Shown here: positions 1 through 8,933 of the stretch, one piece after another
How the letters are laid out: every line of letters starts with the position of its first letter
How positions within the stretch are numbered: position 1 is the first letter of the stretch
From: Methylomarinovum caldicuralii
Lineage (GTDB): Bacteria; Pseudomonadota; Gammaproteobacteria; Methylococcales; Methylothermaceae
Direction: 5' to 3'
DNA length: 64,000 nucleotides
Assembly (NCBI RefSeq): GCF_033126985.1
Contig: NZ_AP024714.1
Span: 1,938,990-2,002,989 of the forward strand
Program-made: the position numbers and the translations under genes
Notes under the pieces: generated by a model
What the model saw: only the letters and a program-made list of their open reading frames with translations
Databases searched by the model: none
Told to the model about the DNA's origin: nothing

Positions 1-412
1 CCAGCATACAGCGATCCCGAAGTCCCAGGGGATCGGTCACGTCCTGCGCCTCCAGCAGCCGCTCCACTTCAGCCTCGCTCAGGGAAGCCGGCAGGCTGCG
101 CCCCAGATAGGGAGATTCGATCCCGGAACAGGGATCGGCCTCCAGCAGACGTTCGCGCACCAGATAGCGGTAGAACTTGCGCAGGCTCGACAACAGGCGG
201 GCGCTGGTCCGGCGGCTGGCGCCGTCGTGGAGACGCTGGCCCAGATAGGCGGCGATGTCGCCCTGGCCCGCCTCGGGCAAGGGCTTGTCGAGCCAGGCGG
301 CGAACCGCTTCAGGTCGCTGCGGTAGGCCGCCAGGGTGTTGGCGCTCAGCCCCTCCTCCAGCCACAGGGCATCGACGAAACGCTGGATCAGTGCCGCATT
401 GTCTTCAGCCAT
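1..412 (-). CDS. xerD: Tyrosine recombinase XerD, N-terminal part (cut by window edge)
   Basis: XerD works with XerC to resolve chromosome dimers at dif in the cytoplasm. Reading the minus strand from the ATG at 412 gives about 137 residues with the N-terminal SAM-like core-binding domain: an early [20 protein letters not shown] stretch, then [12 protein letters not shown] and [16 protein letters not shown]. The catalytic domain lies beyond position 1. The start overlaps the stop of the upstream ogt gene by 8 bases, which suggests translational coupling. A XerC assignment is possible, but the early sequence fits XerD better. Confidence 0.85.
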   Translation of the reverse strand, partial: MAEDNAALIQRFVDALWLEEGLSANTLAAYRSDLKRFAAWLDKPLPEAGQGDIAAYLGQRLHDGASRRTSARLLSSLRKFYRYLVRERLLEADPCSGIESPYLGRSLPASLSEAEVERLLEAQDVTDPLGLRDRCML

Positions 413-875
413 GCCAGCCCTCGTGTGCAAGCAACCATTTCTTGATTTTAAGGTGCGGACCCCGCGTGGCGCCACAATAGCCCCCCGGCCCGGTGGCGGC
501 GACCACCCGGTGGCAGGGCACCACCACCGGACAGGGGTTGGCCCGGCAGGCGGCCGCCACCGCCCGGGGCGAAGTCCGCAGCTGCGCGGCCAACGCGCCG
601 TAGGTGCGCACCTGGCCGGCGGGGATGCCCAGCAGCGTGCCCCAGACCCGGTGCTGAAAGGGGGTTCCGGTAAGCCGCAGGGGAAAGTCGAAACGGCAGG
701 CGGGATCGGTTTCGAAATAATACCGCAGCCCCTGCAGGATGCGATGAACCGAAGCGGTATCCACCGCCCTTTCCCTGCAGTCCGCCTGCGGCCGCCACGA
801 CAGGCCGGTCACGGCACCGCCCTCCACCTGGACTTGCAGCAGACCGCTGGGAGTCCGGAGAAGAAAGGCCGTCAC
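405..875 (-). CDS. ogt: Methylated-DNA--protein-cysteine methyltransferase
   Basis: A 156-residue DNA repair protein that transfers the O6-alkyl group of guanine to its own cysteine in a suicide reaction. The active-site motif PCHRVV lies near residue 120, preceded by [20 protein letters not shown], which is the helix-turn-helix entry of the DNA-binding domain. Length is normal for single-domain Ogt/MGMT. It lies just downstream of the rplS terminator and overlaps xerD, so it probably starts its own transcript or depends on terminator readthrough. Confidence 0.9.
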   Translation of the reverse strand: MTAFLLRTPSGLLQVQVEGGAVTGLSWRPQADCRERAVDTASVHRILQGLRYYFETDPACRFDFPLRLTGTPFQHRVWGTLLGIPAGQVRTYGALAAQLRTSPRAVAAACRANPCPVVVPCHRVVAATGPGGYCGATRGPHLKIKKWLLAHEGWHG

Positions 876-880
876 TTACG

Positions 881-908
881 AAAAACGGGCGCCTGAGGCA
901 CCCGTTTT
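881..908 (-). terminator. Rho-independent terminator of the rpsP-rimM-trmD-rplS operon
   Basis: On the minus strand a perfect or near-perfect stem (AAAACGGGTGCC / GGCGCCCGTTTT, loop TCA) runs into a T-run. It sits directly after the rplS stop and before the ogt start. Confidence 0.8.
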
Positions 909-925
909 CACCTGCGAGCCGGCTT

Positions 926-1282
926 TCAGATCTTTTCCTTGATGCGGGCCGCCTTGCCGCGCCGTTCGCGCAGGTAGTACAGCTTGGCGCGGCGCACCTT
1001 ACCGCGGCGCTTGACGCTGATTTCCTGCACCAGCGGGCTGTAGAGCGGGAAGACCCGCTCGACCCCTTCGCCGTGGGAGACCTTGCGTACTGTGAAGGCA
1101 GAATTGAGGCCACGGTTGCGTTTGGCGATCACCACTCCTTCGAAGGCCTGCAGCCGCTCCCGGTTGCCTTCCTTCACCTTGACCTGCACCACCACGGTGT
1201 CGCCGGGACCGAATTCGGGAATCGGTTTGTTGCCCAGCTTCTCGCGCTGTTCCTGTTCCAGTTGTTCAATGATGTTGCTCAT
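926..1282 (-). CDS. rplS: 50S ribosomal protein L19
   Basis: A 118-residue ribosomal protein at the 30S-50S interface. Sequence marks include [20 protein letters not shown] and [13 protein letters not shown], both typical of L19. Length is normal. Its start overlaps the end of trmD by 17 bases, and a terminator follows, so it is the last gene of the rpsP operon. Confidence 0.96.
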   Translation of the reverse strand: MSNIIEQLEQEQREKLGNKPIPEFGPGDTVVVQVKVKEGNRERLQAFEGVVIAKRNRGLNSAFTVRKVSHGEGVERVFPLYSPLVQEISVKRRGKVRRAKLYYLRERRGKAARIKEKI

Positions 1283-2033
1283 CGTCGTCCCCTTGAGTTG
1301 TCATCTCTGTCTTGAATTCTTCCAAAAGCTGCCGCCGGGTTTCGTCCAGTTCCAGGCGCGCCAGCAGGTCAGGCCGCCGCAGCCAGGTCCGGCCCAGGGC
1401 CTGCTTGAGACGCCAGCGGGCGATGGCCTGGTGGTCGCCGCTGAGCAATACCTGCGGCACCCGCCGGCCGTCGATCTCCTCCGGGCGGGTGTAGTGGGGA
1501 TGATCCAGCAACCCCGCCACGTGCGAATCCTGCCGCGCCGACTCCTCGTGGTGCAGCACCCCCGGCAGCAGGCGGGTCACCGCATCGATCACCACCAGCG
1601 CCGCCAGCTCGCCGCCGGAGAGGACATAGTCGCCGATCGACCATTCCTCGTCGATCTCGCTTTCCACCAGGCGCTCGTCTACTCCCTCGTACCGCCCGGC
1701 CACCAGGATCATCCGTGCCCGCCGGGAGAAGGTCTCGACGGCGGCCTGATCCAGCTTCCGCCCCTGAGGCGAAAGGTAGACCACCCGGGCTGGCCTGGCG
1801 TCGGCTTCCCGCGCCGCGCGGATGGCCGCCCGCAGCGGCTCGGCCTTCATCACCATCCCTGGACCGCCTCCGTAGGGACGGTCGTCCACGGTGCGGTGGC
1901 GGTCGCGGGTGAAATCGCGCGGATTCCAAGTCACCAGTTCCGCCTGGCCCCGCTCCAGCGCCCGCCCGGTCACCCCGTAGCGGCTCGCCTCCACGATCAT
2001 CTGCGGAAACAGGGTGACGACGTCGAAACGCAT
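1266..2033 (-). CDS. trmD: tRNA (guanine-N1)-methyltransferase
   Basis: A 255-residue SPOUT-class enzyme that makes m1G37 in tRNAs and so prevents +1 frameshifting. Visible marks are [13 protein letters not shown] at the N-terminus, the [13 protein letters not shown] loop, and the AdoMet knot segment [16 protein letters not shown]. Third gene of rpsP-rimM-trmD-rplS, 15 bases after rimM. Confidence 0.97.
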   Translation of the reverse strand: MRFDVVTLFPQMIVEASRYGVTGRALERGQAELVTWNPRDFTRDRHRTVDDRPYGGGPGMVMKAEPLRAAIRAAREADARPARVVYLSPQGRKLDQAAVETFSRRARMILVAGRYEGVDERLVESEIDEEWSIGDYVLSGGELAALVVIDAVTRLLPGVLHHEESARQDSHVAGLLDHPHYTRPEEIDGRRVPQVLLSGDHQAIARWRLKQALGRTWLRRPDLLARLELDETRRQLLEEFKTEMTTQGDDDEQHH

Positions 2034-2048
2034 CGGTCCGCTTCCGGC

Positions 2049-2600
2049 TCAGTAATCCGGATCCCAGTCCACCTCGATCACGCCGGCTTCCAGGTCCACC
2101 CGGCGGATGACTCGATCGCGAATCCAGGGAACCAGGATCTCCCGGCCTTCCGGCCCTTCCAGAACCAGGACGTCGTTGGCGCCGGTTTCCATCAGGCGGA
2201 TCACCCGCCCGAGCACCCGGCCTTCCACATCCCGCACTTCCAGGCCGATGAGGTCGTGCCAGTAGTATTCACCTGCCGGCAACGGCGGCAGCTGGCTGCG
2301 GGTCACGAAAACCCCGGCCCCGCGCAGGGCTTCGGCCTGTTCGCGGCTCTCGACACCCTCGAGGCGGGCCACCACCGTCTTTCCCTGGCACCGCCCCTCC
2401 AGCAGCCTGACCTGGCGGGTTTCACCGCGGTGGCGCAGGCGCCAGGGGGAATAGGACAAAATGTTTTCGCGCGGCTGGGTGTGGGAATAGACCTTCACCC
2501 ACCCGCGCACACCGAATACACCGGAGATCTCTCCGAGGAGGATCTCCCGATCCGCTGCCGCCCTCAAGCCTCCTGCTGGGCGCTTTGCATCTTGCGCCAT
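2049..2600 (-). CDS. rimM: Ribosome maturation factor RimM
   Basis: A 183-residue 16S rRNA processing factor that binds S19 during 30S assembly. An N-terminal RimM domain ([20 protein letters not shown]) is followed by a PRC-barrel segment ([20 protein letters not shown]). The ATG used overlaps the rpsP reading frame by 37 bases. The conserved homology begins about 18 residues in, so a slightly later non-ATG start is possible. Confidence 0.95.
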   Translation of the reverse strand: MAQDAKRPAGGLRAAADREILLGEISGVFGVRGWVKVYSHTQPRENILSYSPWRLRHRGETRQVRLLEGRCQGKTVVARLEGVESREQAEALRGAGVFVTRSQLPPLPAGEYYWHDLIGLEVRDVEGRVLGRVIRLMETGANDVLVLEGPEGREILVPWIRDRVIRRVDLEAGVIEVDWDPDY

Positions 2601-2830
2601 TCCTTGAGCAGGCTCTTGACCCGGTCGGTCAGCTGCGCGCCCTGGTTCTGCCAGTACGCCAGCCGTTCCATATCCAGCCGCAGGCGGTCGTCTCCGCCCT
2701 CGGCCAGTGGGTTGAAATAGCCGAGCCGCTCGATGTTGCGGCCGTCGCGCTTGGCCCGCTTGTCAGCCACCACCACGTGGTAGAAGGGCCGTTTCTTCGC
2801 GCCGCCGCGCGCCAGACGAATCGTCACCAT
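2564..2830 (-). CDS. rpsP: 30S ribosomal protein S16
   Basis: An 88-residue 30S assembly protein. The N-terminus [20 protein letters not shown] and the following [14 protein letters not shown] are diagnostic. First gene of the rpsP-rimM-trmD-rplS operon. Confidence 0.97.
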   Translation of the reverse strand: MVTIRLARGGAKKRPFYHVVVADKRAKRDGRNIERLGYFNPLAEGGDDRLRLDMERLAYWQNQGAQLTDRVKSLLKEWRKMQSAQQEA

Positions 2831-2897
2831 AAATCGCTGTCTCTCCCGTTAGTTCCGAAGGTTGAATCAAACTGTCAAGTCCCAGGTCAATCGGCGT

Positions 2898-2925
2898 ATT
2901 TTAACGATTTTCCCGGATAAGTTAA
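2898..2925 (-). promoter_or_regulatory. Candidate sigma-70 promoter for rpsP operon
   Basis: On the minus strand TTAACT is followed 16 bases later by TAAAAT in the AT-rich spacer upstream of rpsP. Other hexamer pairs (TTGACA and TTGACC nearer the gene) are possible, so this assignment is weak. Confidence 0.3.
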
Positions 2926-2939
2926 GCCTTTTCTGAGAC

Positions 2940-3134
2940 TTACTCCTCCAGAGGCTCGAAATCGTCCTTGGTCACGCCGCATTCCGGGCAGACCCAGTCG
3001 TCGGGAATGTCCTCGAAACGGGTTCCCGGCGGCAGGCCGCTGTCGGGGTCGCCTTCGGATTCGTCATAGATGTAGCCGCAGACCACACAGACGTATTTCT
3101 TGTATTCCACTTGCAGGGTCACCTCGCTATTCAT
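2940..3134 (-). CDS. Rubredoxin
   Basis: A small one-iron electron carrier of about 64 residues. The two metal knuckles are [18 protein letters not shown] and [14 protein letters not shown] chose the ATG at 3134; a GTG two codons earlier would add only two residues. It lies 45 bases downstream of the 1233-residue oxidoreductase on the same strand, so it is a plausible electron partner or product of that transcript (inference). Confidence 0.95.
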   Translation of the reverse strand: MNSEVTLQVEYKKYVCVVCGYIYDESEGDPDSGLPPGTRFEDIPDDWVCPECGVTKDDFEPLEE

Positions 3135-3179
3135 AACCACTTCACTCGCTCGTTGTGAACAAACATTCTTCGACCCGGT

Positions 3180-6100
3180 TCAGCCGGCCGGGTTCTCCAG
3201 CACATAATCCAGCCACAGGTCGGTGAGCTTCTCCTGCACCGTGTTCTGGCGCAGGCGGGCGTGGAGGTGGTCGAAGTCCACCCGATCCAGCTCCTGATCC
3301 TGGTTGTAGCAGGAATAGACGAAGTATTCCCTGCCGGTTTCCGGGTCCACGTGGCGGCACAGGCACTGGCCGCAGACGCCCTTGAGCATGCACTGCATCG
3401 GCGAGTTGATGGAGCCGATGGCGCTGTGCTGCCGCTTCAGGTACGGGGCCAGGACCCCGTAGCGGGCCTCCTTGACCGCCTTCATCATGCGGTCGGAACC
3501 GATGACGATCAGATGATCCACGTCGTCGAAGTGGATCGGCGTCGGTCCCAGATCGCCCTTGGCGTAAGCCAGCATGGCCTCGACGATGTTGCCCTTGAAG
3601 GTTTTGTCCTGGGGCCGGGTGGGCCGGATCGGCTCGTTGCCGGGAAGGTCGTCCACCGCCCAGACGATGACGTCGGAGGCCTCCTCGATCTCCCGCACCT
3701 TGAACACGTCAGAAGACCTGCGGTAACCGGCGAAGTACAGCACTTGGTTGCCCGCCGCCTTCAGGGCCTTGCCGATGGAGAACAGCACCGCGTTGCCCAG
3801 GCCACCGCCCACCAGCAGCACCGTGCGCCCGGAGGGGATCTCGGTGGGGGCGCCGGTCACCCCCATCACCACCAGGGAATCGCCCGGCTGCCACAGACCG
3901 CAGAGCTTGGAGGAGCTGCCCATCTCCAGCACGATCAGGGACACGATGCCCCGTTCCTTGTCCACCCAGGCGCCGGTCAGGGCCAGGCCCTCGGACGCCA
4001 GACGGGTGCCGTGGCGCAGCGGCGCCTGGGACTCGAAGTTCTGGATGCGGTAGAACTGCCCCGGAGCGAAATGCTTGGCCGCCATCGGCGCCTTGACCAC
4101 GATCTCGACGATGTTGGGGGTCAGGCGGATGACCTCGACGATGTGGGCCAGGAGGAGATCGTCCAGCTTGGCGCGGAACCCGGCCCAGGCCCGGTCGCGC
4201 TCGGGCTGGGCGGCTGGATCGAGCGTTTCCAGCTCACCCTGGAACAGGCGCACGATATGGGGATAGCTGTCTTTGGCCGAGGCCATCGCCCGCACCACGT
4301 TGCCGGCGTAGATCGGATTGTTGTCGCCGTAGAAGGTGATGAACTTGCCGTAACGCTGGTAGGAGGTGAAGGGCGCTGGCCGACTGATCTTGGGCCAGAG
4401 GAAATCGTCTTCCACCGGTTTGAGAGCCGGAACGTGATCGACCCATTCGGGCACGAAGGGTTTGTAGAACCTGCCCTGCATCTCGAAGGTGCCGGGATGC
4501 TCCTCCTCGTACAGGGTGTTGGGCGAGGTGCCGGCGGCGACCATCAGGGTACGCAGCGGCACTTCCACCACCTCGTCGGTGGCCTGCCAGCGGCCGTCGA
4601 CCTCGGCCATCTTCTGGAACTTGACTGCCTTGAGATGACCGTACTGGTCCGGCACCGCCTCCAGGGGGCTCATGCCCTCGGCCAGGAGGATGCCCTCCTC
4701 CAGGGCCTCGCGGATTTCCTCGTGGTTCTCGCGGTAGGCGGGCGAATTGCGCATGCCGCGGCGGTAGAACACCGTCACCCCGCCCCACCGGTTCAGCAGC
4801 GGCAGGAAATCCGGTTGCCTGCCTTCGGCCTCGGCGCGCTCACGCTCGGCGCGGACGGCGCGGCCGTGCTCCAGGAACTCGTCGAGGATTTGCAGCTCCT
4901 CGGCGTCGTAACAGCCGCGCACGGCCTCCTCGCCCCGCTCTGCCACCAGCTTTTCGTAGCGCTGCAGGATCTTCTCCACCTGCACCGGATAGTAGGCCAT
5001 CAGCTCGGTAGCGGTGTCGATGGCGGTCAGCCCCCCGCCGATGACCCCCGCCGGCAGGCGCACCTGCAGGTTGGCCAGGGAGGAGAACTTGGCCGCCCCG
5101 GACAGCTGCAGCGCCATGAGGAAATCGGAGGCCTTGCGGATGCCGCGGATGAGATTGTTCTTGAGGGGGATGATGGTAGGCTTGCCGGCCCCGGCAGCGA
5201 TGGCGATGTGGTCGAAGCCCAGATCCCAGGCCTCGTTGATGGTCAGGGTGCCGCCGAAGCGCACCCCGCCGTAGCAGCGGAAGGTGCGGCGCCGCGCCAG
5301 GCTCAGGTAGATCACCTTGAGGAAGTTTTTGTCCCAGCGCACGGTGATGCCGTACTCGGCCACCCCGCCGAAGCCGAGCATCACCCGGTCGGCCAGGTCC
5401 TCGTAGAGCGTATCGAAGTTCTCGATCGGCTGCGGCGGGGTTTCCAGATCCCCCACCAATTCCCTAGGCAAGGGCTCGATCTTGAGGCCGTCGACACCGA
5501 CCACCCCGAAGCCCTCGTTGGCCAGATAGTGGGCCAGGGTGTAGCCGGCCGGCCCCATCCCCACCACCAGCACGTTCTTGCCGTTGTAGGGCAGCTGGTA
5601 GGGACGCCTGACGTTGAGCGGGTTCCAGCGGGTCAACAGGTCGTAGATCTCGAAACCGTAGGGCAGGTGGAGGACGTCGGTGAGGACGTTGGTCTCGATC
5701 TCGGGGATATTGACCGGCTCGGTCTTCTGGTAGATGCAGCCCTTCATGCACTCGTTGCAGATGCGGTGGCCGGTGCCGGGGCACATGGGGTTGTCCACCA
5801 TGATCAGGGCCAGGGCGCCGATGTCGTCCCCCTGGCGCTTGACCCAGTGCATCTCGGAGATCTTCTCCCCCAGCGGGCAGCCGGTGACCGGGTTGCCGAA
5901 GGGGCCGGTCTTGTAACCGCCCTTCTTCTTGTCGCGCATCCCCTTGGCGCAGGAATCGGTGTCGCGCTCGTGGCAGTAGATGCAGTGGTCCACCTCGTAG
6001 AGCACCGGACGCAGGTTGCGGTAGCGGTTGTCGGTAAGGTGGAAGCCATCGCGGCGGCGATAATGGCCTTCTGGCGTGGCCCAGGCTTGATAGGCCCCCT

Positions 6101-6881
6101 TGTCCACCAGCGCGTGGGGGACCAGATGGTTGACGTCGGTGCGGGCCGGGGTCCGGAAGCTGATCCAGCCGGCCACTTCCCGTTGCAGTTCGGGATGACG
6201 GGTGGCGGCGAAGGTCCAGCGCAGCACCAGATCGTGGAGCGACTCGATCAAAGCCGCATCTTCCTGTCGCAATTCTTCGGCGAACAGGCGCGCAGCCCCG
6301 GGATGGGATTGGAGACGCCGGCGCAGGACGGCGACCTGATCTTCCAGCGGGCTGAGATCACCGCTTTCCGCCAGCCGCGCCGCTTCCTCGCTCAGATCCT
6401 GAAGCTGGAGCGCCAGCCCGGCCACGACCCGCTCGCGGTCTTTCAGGTCGTCGCCCAGGGCCTCCAGCAACGCCTGGAAACGGTCCCGGAGGGCGGCGAC
6501 GTCCCAGTTCTCCGGTTTCTCGCGCTTGAAGCGCTTGGGCGCGGCTTTGGTGACGATGGCATCGCGGTAGCGCAGCACGGTGCGCACCTCTTCCACCACC
6601 TTTTCCATCTGCCGCCTGCGGGCGTCCTCGATGTGGAACAGGCGGGCGACGAAACCCCCCAGGTAAGGAGCCATGCGCACCAGCAGGTCGGAAACCTGCT
6701 CCGGTGCCATGCCCTCCCCCCGACAGGCACGGTATTCGTCGAACTCGCGCAGCAGTCCCGGATCGCGCGCCTCCACGTGACGGTCGAAGGCGGCGGCGAG
6801 ATCCTTGAGACGGTGGGGGTCGTAGAGATCGGCGTAGGTGAAGCCTTCGATGCCCAGCTGCCAGCTTGCGTGTTCTGCCAT
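3180..6881 (-). CDS. Large multi-module FAD/Fe-S pyridine-nucleotide oxidoreductase
   Basis: A 1233-residue cytoplasmic protein with no signal peptide. Residues 1-295 form a helical region I do not recognise. A cysteine cluster follows (C300, C303, C311, C335, C367, C375, C378, C382), resembling the Fe-S entry of GltD/DPYD-type reductases. An FAD Rossmann motif VLVVGMGPAGYTLAHYL lies near 437, and a second nucleotide site GVIGGGLTAIDTATELM near 620. After about residue 930 comes an FNR/PyrK-like module (FAPGQFYRIQNF, then VLLVGGGLGNAVLFSIG). A C-terminal CMLKGVCGQC segment at 1164-1175, plus C1191, looks like the PyrK/DHOD 2Fe-2S site. The module order suggests electron bifurcation or transhydrogenation, but substrate and partner are unknown. 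The start is supported by GAAGGAG ahead of ATG. Rubredoxin follows directly. Confidence 0.8.
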   Translation of the reverse strand: MAEHASWQLGIEGFTYADLYDPHRLKDLAAAFDRHVEARDPGLLREFDEYRACRGEGMAPEQVSDLLVRMAPYLGGFVARLFHIEDARRRQMEKVVEEVRTVLRYRDAIVTKAAPKRFKREKPENWDVAALRDRFQALLEALGDDLKDRERVVAGLALQLQDLSEEAARLAESGDLSPLEDQVAVLRRRLQSHPGAARLFAEELRQEDAALIESLHDLVLRWTFAATRHPELQREVAGWISFRTPARTDVNHLVPHALVDKGAYQAWATPEGHYRRRDGFHLTDNRYRNLRPVLYEVDHCIYCHERDTDSCAKGMRDKKKGGYKTGPFGNPVTGCPLGEKISEMHWVKRQGDDIGALALIMVDNPMCPGTGHRICNECMKGCIYQKTEPVNIPEIETNVLTDVLHLPYGFEIYDLLTRWNPLNVRRPYQLPYNGKNVLVVGMGPAGYTLAHYLANEGFGVVGVDGLKIEPLPRELVGDLETPPQPIENFDTLYEDLADRVMLGFGGVAEYGITVRWDKNFLKVIYLSLARRRTFRCYGGVRFGGTLTINEAWDLGFDHIAIAAGAGKPTIIPLKNNLIRGIRKASDFLMALQLSGAAKFSSLANLQVRLPAGVIGGGLTAIDTATELMAYYPVQVEKILQRYEKLVAERGEEAVRGCYDAEELQILDEFLEHGRAVRAERERAEAEGRQPDFLPLLNRWGGVTVFYRRGMRNSPAYRENHEEIREALEEGILLAEGMSPLEAVPDQYGHLKAVKFQKMAEVDGRWQATDEVVEVPLRTLMVAAGTSPNTLYEEEHPGTFEMQGRFYKPFVPEWVDHVPALKPVEDDFLWPKISRPAPFTSYQRYGKFITFYGDNNPIYAGNVVRAMASAKDSYPHIVRLFQGELETLDPAAQPERDRAWAGFRAKLDDLLLAHIVEVIRLTPNIVEIVVKAPMAAKHFAPGQFYRIQNFESQAPLRHGTRLASEGLALTGAWVDKERGIVSLIVLEMGSSSKLCGLWQPGDSLVVMGVTGAPTEIPSGRTVLLVGGGLGNAVLFSIGKALKAAGNQVLYFAGYRRSSDVFKVREIEEASDVIVWAVDDLPGNEPIRPTRPQDKTFKGNIVEAMLAYAKGDLGPTPIHFDDVDHLIVIGSDRMMKAVKEARYGVLAPYLKRQHSAIGSINSPMQCMLKGVCGQCLCRHVDPETGREYFVYSCYNQDQELDRVDFDHLHARLRQNTVQEKLTDLWLDYVLENPAG

Positions 6882-6945
6882 GTCACTCCTTCAAGTCGGT
6901 TATGGAACCGCCCCACAAGGATGGAGGGCGCTGATCAAACAATCA

Positions 6946-6951
6946 ATTATA
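6946..6951 (-). promoter_or_regulatory. Candidate -10 box for the large oxidoreductase
   Basis: A perfect TATAAT on the minus strand lies 65 bases upstream of the ATG at 6881. No clear -35 is visible at 16-18 bases. Confidence 0.4.
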
Positions 6952-6989
6952 ACGCGTAGACCAGCCAGCGGCTCCGGCGGTACTGAAAT

Positions 6990-7367
6990 TCAACGTTCAC
7001 CTTCGTTGCCCAGGCGCTCGGCCAGCGCCTGCAGATAACGCTCCTGCAACAGCAGATTGCCCCCGCGCAGCTCCCCGAGCCGTTGCAGGAGCAGCTTCAG
7101 GCGGCGGCGGGCGTCGGTGGCGAGGGATTCACTGGCCAGTCCCTCGGCCAGCAGCCGGTGGACATCGGCGATCTCACGCCGCAGCTGCACTTCCTCCGGG
7201 ACGTAACCGGCGTTCTTGAGGATCCGGTAGGCCATGCGCAATTCCGGCGGCACTCCGGGCAAATCATCCTCCGGCAGCGGCTTTCCGGCACCGGGAAGGT
7301 CGTCGAACGCACCCTGGGCCATGGCCTCCTGAATGCGCTCCTCGGCGAGCCGATCCCAGAATCGCAT
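6990..7367 (-). CDS. DUF1992 (DnaJ-C28-like conserved domain) protein
   Basis: A 125-residue protein of unknown function. The family signature is clear: MRFWDRLAEERIQEAM, then GAFDDLPGAGKPLP, then ELRMAYRILKNAGYVPEEVQ. The rest is charged and helical. It lies 4 bases downstream of trpS on the same strand and is probably co-transcribed with it. Confidence 0.85.
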   Translation of the reverse strand: MRFWDRLAEERIQEAMAQGAFDDLPGAGKPLPEDDLPGVPPELRMAYRILKNAGYVPEEVQLRREIADVHRLLAEGLASESLATDARRRLKLLLQRLGELRGGNLLLQERYLQALAERLGNEGER

Positions 7368-7371
7368 AGCC

Positions 7372-8394
7372 TCAGGCCAGCGGCGCGATGCCCACCGCCT
7401 CGCGGATCTCGCGCATGAAGGGCCGGGCCACTTCCCGCGCCCGCTCGCCGCCCTGACGCAGCACCTGCTCGATCCGCTCCGGATGCTGGATCAGCGCCTC
7501 ATAGCGAGCCCGGGCATCCTTGATGTGCGCGTTGATATATTCGAACAGCAGCTGTTTCATCTCGCCCCAGGCAATGCCTTCCTGGTAGCGTTTGCGCAGC
7601 GCCTCGACCTCCTCCTTGGTGGCGAAGGCCTGGTAGATGCTGAACAGGGTGCAGGTGTCCGGGTCCTTGGGCGCCTCCGGCGGCAGGGAGTTGGTCTTGA
7701 TCTTCATGATCAGTTTGCGCAGGCGCTTTTCCCGGGCGAAGATCGGAATGGTGTTGTCGTAGCTTTTGCTCATCTTGCGCCCGTCCAGTCCCAGCAGCAC
7801 CGCGGTTTCCTCCTGGATCACCGCCTCGGGCAGCACGAAATAGCGGCCGTAGATGTGATTGAAACGGGCAGCGATGTCGCGGGCCATCTCGATGTGCTGG
7901 ATCTGGTCCTTTCCCACCGGGACCTTGTTGGCCTTGAACAGCAGGATATCGGCGGCCATGAGGATCGGGTAGCAGTACAGCCCCATGGTGATACCCTTGT
8001 CCGGGTCCTTCTCCCCCTTGTCTAAGTTCTCCTGCACCGCCGCCTTGTAGGCGTGGGCCCGGTTCATCAGCCCCTTGGCGGTGACGCAGCTGAGAATCCA
8101 GGCCAGCTCGGTGATCTCCGGCACGTCCGACTGGCGGTAGAACACCGCATTGTCGGTGTCGAGCCCCAGCGCCAACCAGGTGGCGGCGATCTCCAGGGTG
8201 GACTGTTTGATCCGCGCCGGTTCCTGGCATTTGATCAGGGCATGGTAGTCGGCGAGGAAATAGAACGGCTTGACGTTGGGATCACGGCTGGCCTCGATAG
8301 CCGGCCGGATGGCGCCCACGTAGTTGCCCAGGTGGGGGGTGCCGGTGGTGGTGATGCCGGTGAGAACGATTTCCTTTTCGCGTGTGTCGGTCAT
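7372..8394 (-). CDS. trpS: Tryptophanyl-tRNA synthetase
   Basis: A 340-residue class I aminoacyl-tRNA synthetase charging tRNA-Trp. The HIGH-like motif is TTTGTPHLGNYVGAI near residue 17, and the KMSKS motif GRKMSKSYDNTIP is near 205. The GKDQIQHIEMARDIA segment is typical of TrpRS. First gene of a pair with the DUF1992 gene. Confidence 0.96.
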   Translation of the reverse strand: MTDTREKEIVLTGITTTGTPHLGNYVGAIRPAIEASRDPNVKPFYFLADYHALIKCQEPARIKQSTLEIAATWLALGLDTDNAVFYRQSDVPEITELAWILSCVTAKGLMNRAHAYKAAVQENLDKGEKDPDKGITMGLYCYPILMAADILLFKANKVPVGKDQIQHIEMARDIAARFNHIYGRYFVLPEAVIQEETAVLLGLDGRKMSKSYDNTIPIFAREKRLRKLIMKIKTNSLPPEAPKDPDTCTLFSIYQAFATKEEVEALRKRYQEGIAWGEMKQLLFEYINAHIKDARARYEALIQHPERIEQVLRQGGERAREVARPFMREIREAVGIAPLA

Positions 8395-8423
8395 GATGGC
8401 CTCGGTTGCAAACGATCCGGCCT

Positions 8424-8429
8424 ATTATA
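8424..8429 (-). promoter_or_regulatory. Candidate -10 box for trpS
   Basis: TATAAT on the minus strand 30 bases upstream of the trpS ATG. It is part of a divergent pair with the plus-strand TATAAT at 8472-8477. No convincing -35. Confidence 0.4.
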
Positions 8430-8471
8430 ACCGCCGCCCGCAGCGCACGAATCCCCTGTCCTGCGGTCTGA

Positions 8472-8477
8472 TATAAT
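8472..8477 (+). promoter_or_regulatory. Candidate -10 box for the coiled-coil gene / speA
   Basis: TATAAT on the plus strand 29 bases before the ATG at 8506, in the divergent spacer with trpS. Confidence 0.4.
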
Positions 8478-8505
8478 CGCTCCAACGTTCAACGCTGTCA
8501 CCACC

Positions 8506-8928
8506 ATGGCGCTCGCTCACGAAGACCTCGAACAGATCCGCAAGCTGATCCGCGAAGAAGTCGATGCCCGGATCTCCCCGGTTCAGGCCACCGTGAGGCA
8601 CGACCTGGAACTGCGCGAACGGCTGGTGCGTCTGGAAGAGGAGCTCAAGCATCAACGGGAGCTGATGGAGCACGGCTTCCGGCTGATGGAACAGCGTTTC
8701 GAACAGGTCGAGAAGCGCTTCGAGCAAATCGAGAAGCGGATGGCGCTCATGGAAAACCGCATGGAGCTCATGGAGAAGCGCATGGAGCTCATGGAAACCC
8801 GCATGGATTCGCTGGAGCGGCACATGGAAAGCTGGGAAGCCCGCTTCGAACGCTTCATGCGCTGGTCCTTCGCCACCACCCTCACCGTCGGCGGCCTGGT
8901 GGTCGCGGCGATCAAATACCTGCCCTGA
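8506..8928 (+). CDS. Coiled-coil protein with C-terminal membrane anchor
   Basis: A 140-residue protein, mostly coiled coil, with a single C-terminal hydrophobic segment (FATTLTVGGLVVAAIKYL, about residues 121-138). Residues 60-105 contain a near-exact seven-residue repeat built on RMELME (RFEQVEK, RFEQIEK, RMALMEN, RMELMEK, RMELMET, RMDSLER). Function is unknown. A DUF1640/MCU-like or chemotaxis-independent membrane tether is possible, but nothing proves it. It ends 5 bases before speA and probably shares its transcript. Confidence 0.7.
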   Translation: MALAHEDLEQIRKLIREEVDARISPVQATVRHDLELRERLVRLEEELKHQRELMEHGFRLMEQRFEQVEKRFEQIEKRMALMENRMELMEKRMELMETRMDSLERHMESWEARFERFMRWSFATTLTVGGLVVAAIKYLP

Positions 8929-8933
8929 GGCCC

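Noticed and set aside
3261-6959. A 1232-codon open frame antisense to the large oxidoreductase
   Set aside because: It is rich in His, Gln, Gly and Val with no recognisable domain, as expected from the complement of a GC-rich gene. The minus-strand protein has clear motifs.
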